NCBI GenBank assembly: GCA_002633025.1
Contig: NMRB01002987.1
Coordinates: forward strand, 2,899-66,898
DNA: 64,000 nucleotides
Source: Notospermus geniculatus
Taxonomy: Eukaryota; Nemertea; Pilidiophora; Heteronemertea; Lineidae
Direction: 5' to 3'
Shown here: piece by piece, positions 35,448-48,400 of the stretch
Layout: every line of letters begins with the position of its first letter
Numbering within the stretch: position 1 is the stretch's first letter
Translations under genes and position numbers: made by a program
The notes under the pieces: generated by a model
Database searches by the model: none
Seen by the model: the letters and a program-made list of their open reading frames with translations, nothing else
What the model was told of the DNA's origin: nothing

Positions 35448-36236
35448 GGTGACTTGTGTTATTGATGCTCACCAGACAGACAGCGAGTCTGAAATCATGA
35501 TAAGGCCATTCTTTTTATATTACTTGTTTGGCGGATTTCTTGGCTGTAAACCCAACATAGGAGATCGGAATAAAAATAAAAATAAAATCCAAAAATATTT
35601 TAAAAACCTAACTCAACCACGGCAGGATCAGGATGAATGAAGGCAAAACTTAAACTACAAGGCTGGACACATCACAGACATGACAGAGGGAACAGATAGA
35701 TCGATAGATCATGCTTCCGAATCCAATTGTGTCATCTGCACATGTGCAAAGTCAAAAGGTGTCACTTTTATTTTGGATATATGGGTTTTTAAGATCGGGG
35801 GCAATAAAAAATGACTATTTTTCCAATTTTATTTTTTTCAAAAAAGCCCAAAACTAACATAGGCGGATCCGCCAAACAAGTAATAAAAAACGAATGGCCT
35901 AAGAGAGATTTAACATTAGATAGGCCTGTGACTAAATCTGTGAAAAAATACAGGTCTATGCCCGACTTATGCACCACACTGCAGTCAGCCCCTTTGCGGT
36001 CTGCAAAATAGGCAGGGTGGGTGAAAAAGGAAGAAAACAAACCCTCGGCCTCTCCCCAGCCCAGGAAATTTTATCTTGGAAACAACAGCAGATCTAGGAG
36101 GCCTATACGCCTAGGCCAACCTAGGTCTAGCCCCCCTACCCCTAATTAATAATAGGGTAGCCTAGGCCTACCGGCATGACCGGCATATAATCTCTCTGGC
36201 GATTCTGCATACAGCCATGCAGCTTAGGCCTAATCA

Positions 36237-37172
36237 TTAAGGGCTACGCCCACTCACCAAATTTTCCAAGCCCACTTTTCTGAAATGTCAAATATCTTTA
36301 AAACACTACAGTCTTTTTACTTTGCATCTACACCTAAATTATCAGACGGACAGTGCTACAACTAAAACGACAAATTAGTTTGTGGTCGATCCACTCATTA
36401 GCTGAAACAAAGGGTACAGCTTTCGGTACATAATGCCGCCTTATTACAAAGAATCAAGAGACTATCTTCTGTATACCAGTAACTTTGGTTTGTATCTACA
36501 CGTTAATGAAGTCAGAATTCCAAAATTCGTTTTCATTGTTGAGAAAATCTCATTTTTGTGAAAATTTTCTCAAGCTACGCCCTTTATTGGAGGTTTGGCC
36601 ATTCCAGACATGAGCAATAACAACAATTGACTGAGTATGGTAACTCAATGGGCTTGTATTGTGGAACCAAGCAGTCCTGGAATTCTATTCAAATGTCAGG
36701 TATGCCAGGGAGGCTTACATCATAATGCCACTGTACATTCTGAATAAGAGTGGGCCTACCAGCATGCAGTGCATTGAGTTCAGAGGGTTTAGTCTAGAAA
36801 CCCTTTGCTTAGGACTGACATTCAAGCTGAAAATTATATTGAGAAAAATAAGCATTTTCATCAGTTTTCAAAACAAATTTTGAAATTCTAACTTCATCAA
36901 CGTGTAGATACAAACCTCAGGTTACAAGTACGCAGGAAATAAACTCTTTGTTTTTTGTGATAAAGCCACATTATGTACCGAAAGGTGCACCATTGTTTTA
37001 GCTAATTAGGGCATCAGCTGGTGACAAACTCCACATTTTTGTTTTTCCACTGTCCATCTGGTACATTTGGTGCAGCTGTAGTTCAAAATGGCCAGGGCAT
37101 TTCAAAGATATTTGACATTTTTAGAAAACAGGACTCTGAAAATTTGGTGAGTGGACCTAGCCCGGCCCTTAA
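36237..37172. mobile_element. long inverted-repeat element flanked by TTAA
   Basis: The outer arms start TTAAGGGC and share ACTCACCAAATTTTC and TGTCAAATATCTTT. Inner arms continue with TTTCGGTACATAATG and TTTGTATCTACACGTT, mirrored on the right. The two arms cover roughly 300 bp each. TTAA at both borders suggests a TTAA target. Confidence 0.75.
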
Positions 37173-38302
37173 ATGGTAAATGGAACAATGAAAGCGGACA
37201 CTTTAGAGGGGATACCCTTTACTATTACACCGCCCCACCGGCACTGCACTAGGCTTACCATACATTACATGATTAGGCCTACGCTATGCACATGCATGCA
37301 TGCAGGGGGAGCACAGCCGGCACAGAGGTGGGGGTGCAGTCGCACTCAGTTACACTTACAGCGGCGCTATGTGCCAAAAGCGATGATAAATTTCTCGGCC
37401 GAGCTATATATCAATCTTTTGATACAGATCACGAAGTGGTCTCTCATGTCATGATGAAATAACCAAGTAAACCGAAGAAAAACAATGATCTTTTCCCATG
37501 CTTTCTTTGCGATTTGTTACATCTTGCAGCTTGAGCTGCATATAATGACGTCATCATAATCGCCGTGTTCTATTTTTAGGTTCAGGTTTATACAGTGTGC
37601 TTCAAAATTGGCAAATTTCATCCCAGGTGGTTTTTTTACCCCTCAGCTCACCTTGGTTGTGGGTTATCATCATCACGCACTGTGTCCATCCGGCACGTCT
37701 GTCCATCCACAATTTAAGAATGCTACAGCCAGCATCACCATTTTTGGCGTGGATATTGGCTAGGGCCGATCACTGTCAATTTTGGCTATTACCTCCGATA
37801 TCCAATATGACTGCCGCAGCTACCATCTTGAATTTGCATTCTGCACATAAACTCAATCATTGCTAGTTTTGGTGTGAATGTTGGGGTTGGGTAACTACAA
37901 TAGCCTATCTGTTTTGGTTGCACTCTGATAGCCAGTATGACCGTCAAGTTCCTGTGCACAAGGAATCAATTTCAGGCACGAAAAGAGACAAGTAACAACA
38001 TTATTTTATATATATGTACATTTTTATTAGCATAAGGAATAAGTTTTTCTATTTACAATGGATACTCTACATTAAAATGCGCCAATTCTTTATGCTTTGT
38101 ACAAGAGGTTGCAATTCATCCAAAATAAAATTTCAAACTTGAAATCTGAATGGTATCACCAGAAATACATTACACACAGTACAAGGAGGTAATGTACACA
38201 CAGTACAAGGAGGTAATGTAAATACAATACCTGGAGGTAATGGTAATGTACTTCTGGTATGAGAAAATTCACTGGTGTGTTCCATTTCAAAAGACAAGCA
38301 AG
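37173..38302. other. no supportable gene
   Basis: No domain-bearing frame. A short tandem run (ACAGTACAAGGAGGTAATGT units) lies at about 38168-38250. Confidence 0.5.
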
Positions 38303-38510
38303 TACTGTAAACCGTGAAATTTTCGTGTGTGTTTTATTTTCGCGATTTTCGCGTTCAAGGGTCAAAACGCGAACATAAATCGCGTGAAAATTACTCTTAT
38401 TATTCTTTTGAAGCTGAAGGGCTCCAATCGCGAATATTTATTCTTCGCGAATTCGTAGATCCCCAAAATCGCGAACATTTAGCGTGGCGAAAATATCACG
38501 GTTTACAGTA
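38303..38510. mobile_element. CTGTAAACCGTGAAATTTTCG-type MITE
   Basis: TACTGTAAACCGTGAAATTT at left, mirrored at 38510. TA at both ends may be the target duplication. Fragments of the family occur near 39428, 48760 and 50541. Confidence 0.8.
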
Positions 38511-39778
38511 TCACTCATGTCTTCAAGAAATTGAAATTTCAAGGCTGATTGATCATGAATTATGCAAATTGAATAAATAATTTAGATTTATAATTAATAT
38601 TGACAAATATGGCTGCTCAAATTTTTCAAATAGAGTTCACAACATTCTAAATTACCATGAAACATTGCATATCACTGAATTTCTTTTTCACTCTGGAGTC
38701 CAACACAACGGACCCAACAACCCAAATGACCGAATTCCTGAAAGCGTCGAATCTATTTTTAAGCAAATATATCCACGGCAGTTGTCCAGTTCGTACCTTC
38801 CCAAAGCAGCAGCCAAAGCTAAATGCAGATAAAACACTTTTGCGAGCGATATTCTTCCCTCCACCTTTGGTAAAAGGTACAGTGTGTCCTATTCTTGATC
38901 AGTGGGGCAAGGTTAATTGGAGTAACAGCCATAATGTACACTAAGGTTCATTTGGAAGTACAGGGTAGAGCTGTTACTTTGATCAAGCCTGCTCCCACTG
39001 ACCAGTTGCTGAGATACTGCCTTTTACAATGGAGAGCAATACAGGNAAAAAGGGACAAAACAAATTTTTCCTCTAAAAGGTCATTTCCCTTCTTCAAGCC
39101 AAGTTATTGTGGTGTCAGATGTGAGTAAAATGCATCCGAGGGGACGTAAATTTTGAATTTTTAGACTCAATCAATTTTGCCCCCTAGGCCATAAAAGCTA
39201 GCTATGCCCCTAAGACATTTTTAGCAGACATGTTAAGCTTTTTAACATACAGATTCTGGGCCTGTATGCACCTCTATTGAATGTTGAGATTAACCTGTAT
39301 AGTTACATGTCCTACGCTACCCTCCATAATTTCAGCCCATTGTCTTCTGTCATTCGTTAAGACTATAATGCCCAAGTTCATTTCTACTTGTGTTCAATGG
39401 TGGTGACTTTTCTAGGGCCATAATGGTTACTGTAAACCCTTTATTTTTCATGTGCTTAATTTTCGCCATGTCTTTTTAAATTGGCAATTGTAACGAAATA
39501 AGCATCAATGAGACCACCATAACCCTGCGAATCATTCGGCACCAACGTCACTGCTTTCACGTACATTCTATTTCAAGATATGACAGCATGACACAACCAT
39601 AATAAAATCACATATCTGTGCCTATGGAAACATATAGGCCTACAAATTGTATTCCACTGTACTCAGTCTCATGGTGAAGTTGGGTTTGCATGTATTTCGG
39701 AGGCAGTTTTGTACTTGGATGGATTTTTAGGAAATGGGGGCACAAATCGTAAAATTAAATGGGAGGGTTGAGACATGG

Positions 39779-39890
39779 GGGGTCATATGAATAAAGAATG
39801 CTTTTACTTAAATTTTTCAATACAAATGCACTATGCAATGCTGTACAAATCTGAAGTAAAAGCACATACTAGTCTTTATTCATATGACCC
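39779..39890. mobile_element. palindromic MITE with GGGTCATATGAATAAAG ends
   Basis: Left GGGTCATATGAATAAAG mirrored by CTTTATTCATATGACCC, and inner arms TGCTTTTACTT / AAGTAAAAGCA. Confidence 0.8.
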
Positions 39891-40289
39891 ATGGTTCAAG
39901 GTATTTTTTTACAAAGACGTGGGACAGCGGGTTGGGGTGGCCATATTTTTTCTTAAATCTAACTGCTGCCTTATTGGTCCCTTAATTGTATCATAGCATT
40001 CACAAACGGTCCTTTCCCATTTAACCATGAAATTGAGTACAATTTAGTTCCCACCTAAGAACCATACTCCAATATCTTTATTTCGTTTCCATATCAAGAG
40101 GAAAAATATATCTTAATCTGGAATAAAAATACATGTACTCTAAAACAATCACATTTATTTTCTTTAACGAGTCTAAAGTCTATGCAGAAAGATTAAAATT
40201 TCACTTCTAAAACAAGTGCCATAAATTCATTTTTCATTCCCTATCGGAATTCGAGACGTTTTAAATTTTTACTGGGTCAGAGAACATTT

Positions 40290-40560
40290 CGCGATGCTGT
40301 TCAGTGCAGTTTACACGTGCGCGATGCATTGCGTCATTTCAAAATGGCCGCCATTTCGGCCGTCAGCACAAATGGTAATTTGTGAAACAACTTTTTTCTG
40401 TCACGTTTTTCGGGAAATTGACTGTGATGATGGCTGTACCGCCAAGAAAGACAAGTCGACTGACGTATATTTCATCAAAATCGGCCCAGCCGTTGCGGAG
40501 CTATCGTTGATAAACCTCGCGCCAAGGGGATTTGGAATGGAGAGTAGGTCTTCTTTCCCG
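40290..40560 (+). repeat. dispersed repeat, also at 54940-55370
   Basis: Shared wording: AATGGCCGCCATTT, CTGTCACGTTTTTCGGGAAA, CAGCCGTTGCGGAG. The copy near 55 kb is inverted, with a second partial copy in direct orientation at about 55255-55360. Its apparent open frames are repeat-derived. Confidence 0.65.
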
Positions 40561-40628
40561 GCGCATTCCGACTCATTCTGCCGTCACGGGTCACATATGA
40601 CTCTCCAACGGGAGACTTCAGTGCCGTT

Positions 40629-40782
40629 AGAGGCCACCTGTTAGTGGTACTAGAACGTCACAAAATTTGACATCACAGACGTAAACCATGGCCTCCACGT
40701 CGTAATGACGTTGTGGCATGTACTTCTTCACTGTGACATTAACTTCCGTGACGTCCTAGGACCGCTAAATGGTGTGGCCTCT
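40629..40782. mobile_element. palindromic MITE, AGAACGTCAC family
   Basis: Outer ends AGAGGCCACCTGTTA and GGTGTGGCCTCT; inner CTAGAACGTCACAAAATTTG with its complement. Confidence 0.75.
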
Positions 40783-42394
40783 ACCGGCAGTCAAGCCTCC
40801 CATTGTTCAGTGCTTTTTTGTACTCATAATTTGAACTACAAGGGGAGTATCTGAATCCTATGAGGTTCTCCTGGAAGCCAGGCAGTTGGAAGACACGGCC
40901 TGGGGAATTCAGCAGTGAAGGGCAACGAAAAAAATGTTTAAATTATCTTCCTCTAGGCCCTAAAAATATGTGAGGCCTAAAGAGCCACATTTTGTCCAAT
41001 GTTTGCTTGTTAAACTGCACTGCAAACCCATATGTGAGGTGGTCTAGGAAAATCCGTTGGATGTCGCATTTGAGGAAAGTGTTAACGGCCTTGGTGAACC
41101 CGCGCATTTCAATAGCTGGTACATGTAAACAGTAGCAGATCAATGCACAGGCATTCTGACAGCCTTGTTGATCATTCAGCGACATCTGACAGGTTTTCTT
41201 AAGACTGCCACACATAGGCCTATTTGCAATCATAAATCAAACATTTCTGAGAAACCAAAACTTTGCTTTTTGAAGACCCTGCAGCAATCATGATTCCAGT
41301 TGTTTGCCACAATTTAATTTCACAAATTCCGTTGGGCATAAAATTAAAGGTATACAAATATTTTGATGTTTAAGTTTTTTTTTGGGGGGGGGGGGGTTTC
41401 ATCCTTCCCACACTAGAAATGTGTGTCATGCTTCAAAAACATATGGTTGATATGACCTTTCATACTTTTTCCTCCCGACCATATGAACTTTTCAAAATTG
41501 ACTTTGTAACCCAACTTACAAAAAACAAAGACCTCTGAGAAATGGCATCAAAAAATGACATGATTGACGTTGATATTCAAGAGGAAGCAACCAAGAATCC
41601 AGGACAAATTCACCACAGCTCATGAGTACAAACTGCGGCAAAACTCCTGGATCCAAGGTTCTAATAACATGATGACGTACAACAGCATGATACGAGATTA
41701 TGTGAAGTTTTTTTTGACTAAAACACGTTATTTCAACAAGGATGAAGTTGAAAGACCCTCGAATAAGAATTAAATATCAGACCAAGTGAAATATCTTTGA
41801 AAAAAAATCCCATTCCCATAATTTTCCCAAGGCATAAACACGGCAGTATAACAACCCAGGAATAAATTATGCAAATGAATATTTTTCAAAAATACCAGAC
41901 TAGGCCCTCATGTAATTAATGCGTCACAACAATAAATGATTAAAATCATGTTGCTAGGCAACCATGAGCAAATGATATTTAGAATTCTATTTACATATTT
42001 TACATTTTCTTTTGGAAGATAAAAAATCTCGAACAACAGTAGGCTCAAAGATGACGGGCACACTCCTAAATAACGCTGTCACATCTTTTTAAAATGTATT
42101 TTTATTATGATTTTTTTCAACGAAATACTGAATCGCCACGTTTAACAACTATTAATGACAAAATTGGACCCAGTCGACAAAGATAGAAGGTGAAATTGTC
42201 ACGAATGGACTGTTCTGAGAAAAATGAAATGAATATTTTATGTGAATACGGAATAGTGGGGTAATTCACCCCACCCTAAAAATCTGAGACTCTTCTGCAT
42301 ATCCCTGATTTGGTGTAACAAGGAATGTTGATAACCTGAATAGAAAATGGTGTGAGTTATGTGACCAATGTGATGTCAAAATGTATCTCTTCAT

Positions 42395-42840
42395 CTTTTA
42401 ATGACGTCTTTATAGACACATCCAGCTATGACATCTTTACTGACATCCAACTGATGACGTCTTTACTGACATCCAACTGAGGACGTCTTCATCAACATCC
42501 TGCTAATGACATCTATCATGGATATCCTGCTGACGTCTTTATCAACAACTTGCTGATGACATCTTAGAATATCCTGCTAATGACGTCTTTATTGACATCC
42601 AACTAATGACGTCTTTATTGACATTCTGCTGATGACGTCTATGAATATTCTGCTGAAGACGTCTTTATTGACATCCAACTGATGACGCCTTCATCAACAT
42701 CTTGCTGATGATGTCTACGATTTATGAATATCCTGCTGATGATGTCTTTATTGACATCCGAGACATCTTTATCAACATCCTGCTGATGATGTCTATAAAT
42801 ATCCTGCTGACGATGTCTTTATCGACATCCTGCAGTGCTG
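42395..42840 (+). repeat. minisatellite with GATGACGTCTTTATTGACATCC units
   Basis: About 14 units of roughly 30 bp (GATGACGTCTTTATTGACAT, CCAACT / CCTGCT). Most carry the word TGACGTC. Confidence 0.85.
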
Positions 42841-43440
42841 GATTTTTCCCTTGGTTCACTTGGCATTCAGCAATTTTCACTTGGCATAAAGCAATTTTCA
42901 CCCGGTTCACTTGGCATACAACTGCAATTTTCACTTGCATCATGCTATTTTCTCTTTGCTTAATGGTCAGTTGAGCTGAAAATGGAGAATTTTGCCCATA
43001 CTTCTGTAATTTAAAATTTCTCCAGCCTATTTTCATTTTCACAAAAAAAAATGATACAAGAATATTTAGGAATGAATAACATGGCAAAAACGGGACTCCC
43101 AATGCTGTCCGTCATAGGAATGACCTACAAATTTCATTTTCAATCTCCTTATTTGATGGCTTTAATGATGTTATACGAAGCCAGACTAGAGATTAACATT
43201 ATATGGCTAAATGCTATAAAACTGAAATTGAATACTAAAACATGAAATTTCCAGGATTCTAAAACATCAACAAGACCCTGAAATTTCAACATATTAGAAT
43301 TATGCTCCCCAAATATACTGAAATCCCCCCTCCCAATATACTGAATGTTCTCCCCAATATACTGAATGATTATACATGGTTGAAGGTCACAGCATACTGA
43401 CCTTGAAAGGTCAAGGACAAACCCTACCCACTGTTTGTGA

Positions 43441-43869
43441 TACAGTAGAAAATGCAAAAGTCGGATTCAAGTGGACCAGACAATTTCATCAGACTTAGAA
43501 GAAATCCGTCTTGTGTAAAGACGGATAATATCCGAGCTGTGTGGAAGTCGGGACAAAAATCCGACTTCTGACTTGAGGAAGGGCAAAACGCCCACAATGG
43601 AAATGGATCAAAAGCTCCACTGTGAATAAAAACACATGAACTGAAGGAGTGAGGCACGATCCGACTTACATGATAGATTTTTATTGGCAATGTATTAGAA
43701 GGGACCTGGGCATTTTATCCGAGATAGCCGAAAATCCGAATTGCAGTGCCCAACTTATGCGATTATATTTTATTGGAATAATGTTACAAAAAATTGGGAC
43801 TTCTCGAAGCCATCCGAGATAGGCGATTTTCTGACTTGCGCGTCTCCGACTTAAGCGTTTTCTACTGTA
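43441..43869. mobile_element. MITE with TACAGTAGAAAA ends
   Basis: TACAGTAGAAAATGC and AAGTCGGA at left; TCCGACTTAAGCGTTTTCTA, CTGTA at right. About 430 bp. Confidence 0.75.
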
Positions 43870-44224
43870 ATTGAATTTTATCACAAAACGCCATGGTTCA
43901 ATTCACCACACAAGATATCATCCAACTGATTTTATCCAACAGAAAATTCACGGCTTCCCGTTGGATAAAACCCCTCCTCATTTTCATATCACTGTAAAAA
44001 TATTCATTATAACATTGTGAATGATTAAAATTAACATATACCAAAAATGCAAAGTTGAACCTACAAGCACAGAGGACGAAGTTCAGAAAAATATCTATAT
44101 ATCTCCCTTTACACCAAAATGTCCGTCTAAATTCACGATTGGCAGTTTTCTTCTGTTTTATATCTATTATGGCCAACATCAAAAACAAGAAAAATCCTTC
44201 TTTTTCCAGATATTCAGTAATAAT

Positions 44225-44935
44225 CCTGTCCACTGAATATCCGTGTCTGTTGTCTCCACAGAATCCTCAAGTCCGTCCTGTCCACTGACTCCTTAACTCT
44301 GTTCTGCCCATGGAATCTAAATGTCTGTTCTGTCCACTGAATCACTAATGACAATGTCAGTCCTGTTCATTGAAGACCAATGTCCACTGAATCCCGATGT
44401 CTGTTCTGTCCACTGAATCCTGATGTCTGTTCTGTCCACTAAATCTCTATGTCTGTTCTGTGCACAGAATTCTAATGTCTGTCCTGTCCACTGAATCCCC
44501 TGATGTCTTTTGCGTCCACTGAATCCCCAAGTTCATTTTGTCAACTGAATCCCCAATGTCTGTTCTGTCCCTGAATATCAAAAGTCTGTCATGCCGCCCC
44601 CATCCCAATATCTTTTCTGTCCACTGAATCGTCAATGTCTGTCTTGTCTGTCACTGAAACCCCCATGTCTGTTCTGTCCACTGAATCCCCCCATGTCTGT
44701 TCAGTCTACTGAATCCCCCATGTCTGGTCAGTCCACTGAATCCCCCCATGTCTGGTCAGTCCACTGAATCCCCTGTGTCTGGTCAGTCCACTGAATCCCC
44801 CATGTCTGATCAGTCCACTGAATCCCCCATGTCTGTTCAGTCCACTGAATCCACATGTCTGGTCAGTCTGAATCCCCAAGTTGGCTGTGTCCACTGAATT
44901 CCAAAGTCTGTTCTATCCACTGAATTCTCCAATAT
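44225..44935 (+). repeat. minisatellite, ATGTCTGTTCTGTCCACTGAATCCCC-type units
   Basis: More than twenty irregular units of 26-29 bp. The left breakpoint of the tandem duplication falls inside it. The copy-B counterpart (56131-56325) is shorter because the duplication starts part-way. Confidence 0.85.
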
Positions 44936-45308
44936 GTCCACAATGAATAGAGAATCCTGTTTTTAACAATACATTCCAGACTCCCATTTTCCTCAATATT
45001 ATTCCACCTTTATTCAAAAGACGGAACCGTTTCTTTCAACATTAGTCTGAAAATTATGCCGGTGAGAAAAATTTCTTGTAATTTTCTTCCATACGTCTGC
45101 AAATCTTGGAGATGAAACATGAAACATGATTGGAAGATGAAAATCCAGACAATATAATACGGACCGAAGTAACATCTCAAGTTACCTGTTGACGGTGAAC
45201 CATTTGGGGGAATGCTCCAGAATATTTTCGCCAGAAATGACAACAACTTGATACTCGAAGTAAGAAAATACGTATTGAAAAAGTAACTTGGATTATATTT
45301 CTGAACCG

Positions 45309-45314
45309 TTTATT
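45309..45314 (-). promoter_or_regulatory. gpsm2: candidate polyadenylation signal, GPSM2 copy A
   Basis: AATAAA on the - strand 120 nt after the stop codon, conserved in copy B at 56693. Another AATAAA lies at 45009-45014. Confidence 0.5.
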
Positions 45315-45433
45315 TCAACAAATTTCATCATCAGGTCATCCATTTCACGAAATTTTCCCCCAAAAGGCCATTTCAAACCAGGTACTGAGAATTTCCTAAA
45401 AAGAATAAAATATCCCTAAAACTAACACAGTGA

Positions 45434-48400
45434 TCATTTCTTTTTCTTCCGACTACTGCCCGATTTCGGCTTCAAGTTTTTCGGTGCATTTAATGGCAAC
45501 TCAGTCCGTTGTTCTTCCAAGCGACTCGATTGGACACGTTGAATTAAACTAAAGAAATCCTCGTCGGGTACAGTCGGTGCCATCTTTTTGTTCTCCGGCA
45601 AGGCACTACGTTGATCTTCTATTCTTGATCCCTGAAAAAAATATGTTAATTGTAGCTACAATCAGAAGGAACACATGGCAGAGTTTGCAAATAGCTGTTT
45701 TAGACACCTTTGGTGACATCTGATTTCCGTGTTTGACTACCAACAGTCTAACAATGGTCTGACAACCATTTGGCTACACAAATTCCTTGGTTTTCACTTG
45801 GCTACACTTTCCTGTTTGACTACCAATGGTCTGACAACCATTTGGCCACACAAATGCCTTGATCTACCAAGGTCTAACAACCATTTGGCTACACAAATTC
45901 TTTGGTTTTCACTTGGCTACATTTTCCTGTTTGACTAACAATGGTCTGACAATCATTTGGCTGCACAATGCCTTGGTCTACCAATAGTCTGAGAACCATT
46001 TGGTTACACAAATTCTTTGGTTTTCATTTGGCTACATTTTCCTGTTTGACTACCAACGGTCTGACAACCATTTTGGCTACACAAATTGCTTGGTCTACCA
46101 ATTATCTAACAACCATTTGGCTACTCAAATCCCTCGGTTTTCAATTGGCTACATTTTTCTGTTTGACTACCAATGGTCTAACAACCATTTGGCTACACAA
46201 ATTGCTTGGTTTTCCCTTGGCTACACTAATTCCTTGTTTTCAATCCTTGAAGTTTATTGAGCAGACATACCTGGCATCTCATTAACATTTCGAAGAATGA
46301 GTCATCGGGGATCGTCCCTTGTTTCTGTAATAATTCTCTAACGGCCTGACTCTGATGAAGACCAGGGAATTGGGGTAGATGTGCTCGTTGGTCGTTCATT
46401 CTTTGGCTCTGGATTCCCGCTACCATGTCGAGAAATTCATCCTTTTGTTTCGTTGTGGCTGGAAAAGGAAAGAAATCATGGAAATGGGGACCCTAGCCCA
46501 CTGCCTCAATAGGTGTCACTAGTGGTTAAAACTGTTGAAATGAAACTGACATCCCGGTCCTGATAAATTTCCCACACAAAAGTAAGGTGTCCATTGTATA
46601 GGACCGGGTTTCGGTGTGCTGCCCTCTATCGTAGCTAGGATCCCCATTAACTGTGGGTGTCACTTCCGAAGGATTGCCGTCGATGCCTCTTCATTAACCC
46701 TTTCGCTGCGTTTGACGTGCAGTACACGTCATGGCACATGCTCAGTCCAGTGGGGGTGACGTGCAGAGCACGTCATGCCCAATAGCTTTGATACTTGTCA
46801 CGCACTGGCCGTAGTAGCTTTATAAATGGTATACGCACTTGGGAAACTTTAGTTTGATCAGGATACAATAGATGGCGACACTTTTGAATATTTCTGGCGC
46901 CGTTGGGAGGTGCCTCCACGGACGAACTGATGCGCAGCACTGCGTGGCATTGCGATAATGGCTGCCGCAGCGAAAGGGTTAAAGCGAATGGCTCGCGGGG
47001 TTTGTTGTGGCGCCATGACAGTTGGTCATCGATATCAAGCAGCATTTTGAGAAAAAGGCAAAAGAAGGATTTTAGTTTAATGGGAAATGCATTAGACGGC
47101 CAAACTTCGGAGGCGCTATCTGCAAAATCTGCCGCTTCAAAATCAATGGGGATAGTACAAAATGTACATCTTGACCTACTGAATTAAAACGTCATTAACC
47201 CATTTTAACAAATTTTTACTGGAACCTCGTCCCCAGTGTTTACATTCGCATATTTGCACAGGTGTTGCGTATGGCTGGGGCACGGCTTTGCCTGGAGGCT
47301 AGATTCACTCTCTATGGAAGGTACCACCAAAAATGTAAACAAACCCCGCGAGCCATTCGCTTTAAGTCCCCTCAACAGTATGCGACTCATTTCAGTCGGG
47401 AAAACAAAGAAAGTCCTTTATAAGAAACGTTTTCAAATTTGCACTCAAGTCCAGATAAGGAAAGATAGCAAGATCGCCTTATTGGCTGACTAATTTAGGA
47501 CTAACTTTATTGAATATTTGCCTGATTAAATGACCAAACATACACTAATCAAACCCCAGCTTGGATAATTCGGTTTGTTTTGTACACTAATCAAACCCAA
47601 GGTTAGATTTTGGTGTGTACATGTATTGTACACAGCGTAATTGATCATGGGCAGAAATTGGGTCTCATACCGATACGGCCGACTGAACAGGCCTAAATAC
47701 ATGTCATGAAATTTTGGGAGCCAGGCGTTGGGTTCGTAATATCCGGGAGTTCGTAAAATCGAGATTCATAAGAGCAGGGTGTACTTAATTTAAAGATCCT
47801 ACCTTTTCCAATTTCTGCCTTGGGAGGAACTGCCGGCCTGGCGACGGAATTCCCAATGGAATTCTGTTGTTCCAACAATCGCATCGAACAACGTTGATCC
47901 TCCATCCGTCTGCTCTGGTACTTGGTGATCAACTCGAAGAATCCGTCATCCTCCACATTCACTTTCTGAAACGTTAACGTGGGAGTATTAACACTTTGCT
48001 TCCTCACCTGGTCTTAACACAGCCTACACACCCGGTGGCCAGCATATCCGGTCCATTACCTGAAAGGTTTTGACTTTCTACCCCCAAGTTTCTTGTTTAA
48101 ATCCCTGCTGGGCTTGTTAATATCATTATCAGACGTCGCAAGGGGCAACAGAACCCAACAACAGTCTCTCAGGGTTTCCGCCTGAGGGGGGCAAGAGCCC
48201 CCCCCCTTTCATCTAACTTTCCTGTGTCAGTGTGGGAGGACAAAAGAAAGTGTTGGACAAATTCCAGACAAGCCTGCCAGGATCGTTCAACATTTCCTTT
48301 GTCCTCTTGGACATAGACGCAGGACAATTGGACACGTGTTATTATCCTGCGGGTGAACGCCTCTGGTGAAGTACCTGTATAATGCAGAAGTTGCATTAGG

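Larger units (their letters stand above)
38511..42394. other. no supportable gene; repeats only
   Basis: Holds an N at 39046, three recognisable elements listed separately, and a half-copy of the TGTGACCC-type MITE near 40540-40595. No frame shows a domain. Confidence 0.5.

Noticed and set aside
40294-40644. Similar proteins predicted at 40294-40644 and 54757-55095
   Set aside because: The similarity comes from one dispersed DNA repeat. At 54757 the frame also overlaps a GPSM2 exon on the same strand in a different frame.
42395-42840. Regularly spaced repeats resembling a CRISPR array (also 51779-52380 and 62930-63795)
   Set aside because: Units are tandem and degenerate without unique spacers, and the window is clearly animal DNA.
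46773-47045. Near-identical frames at 46773-47045 and 58192-58392
   Set aside because: Both lie within the TTAACCC MITE shared by the two duplication copies.
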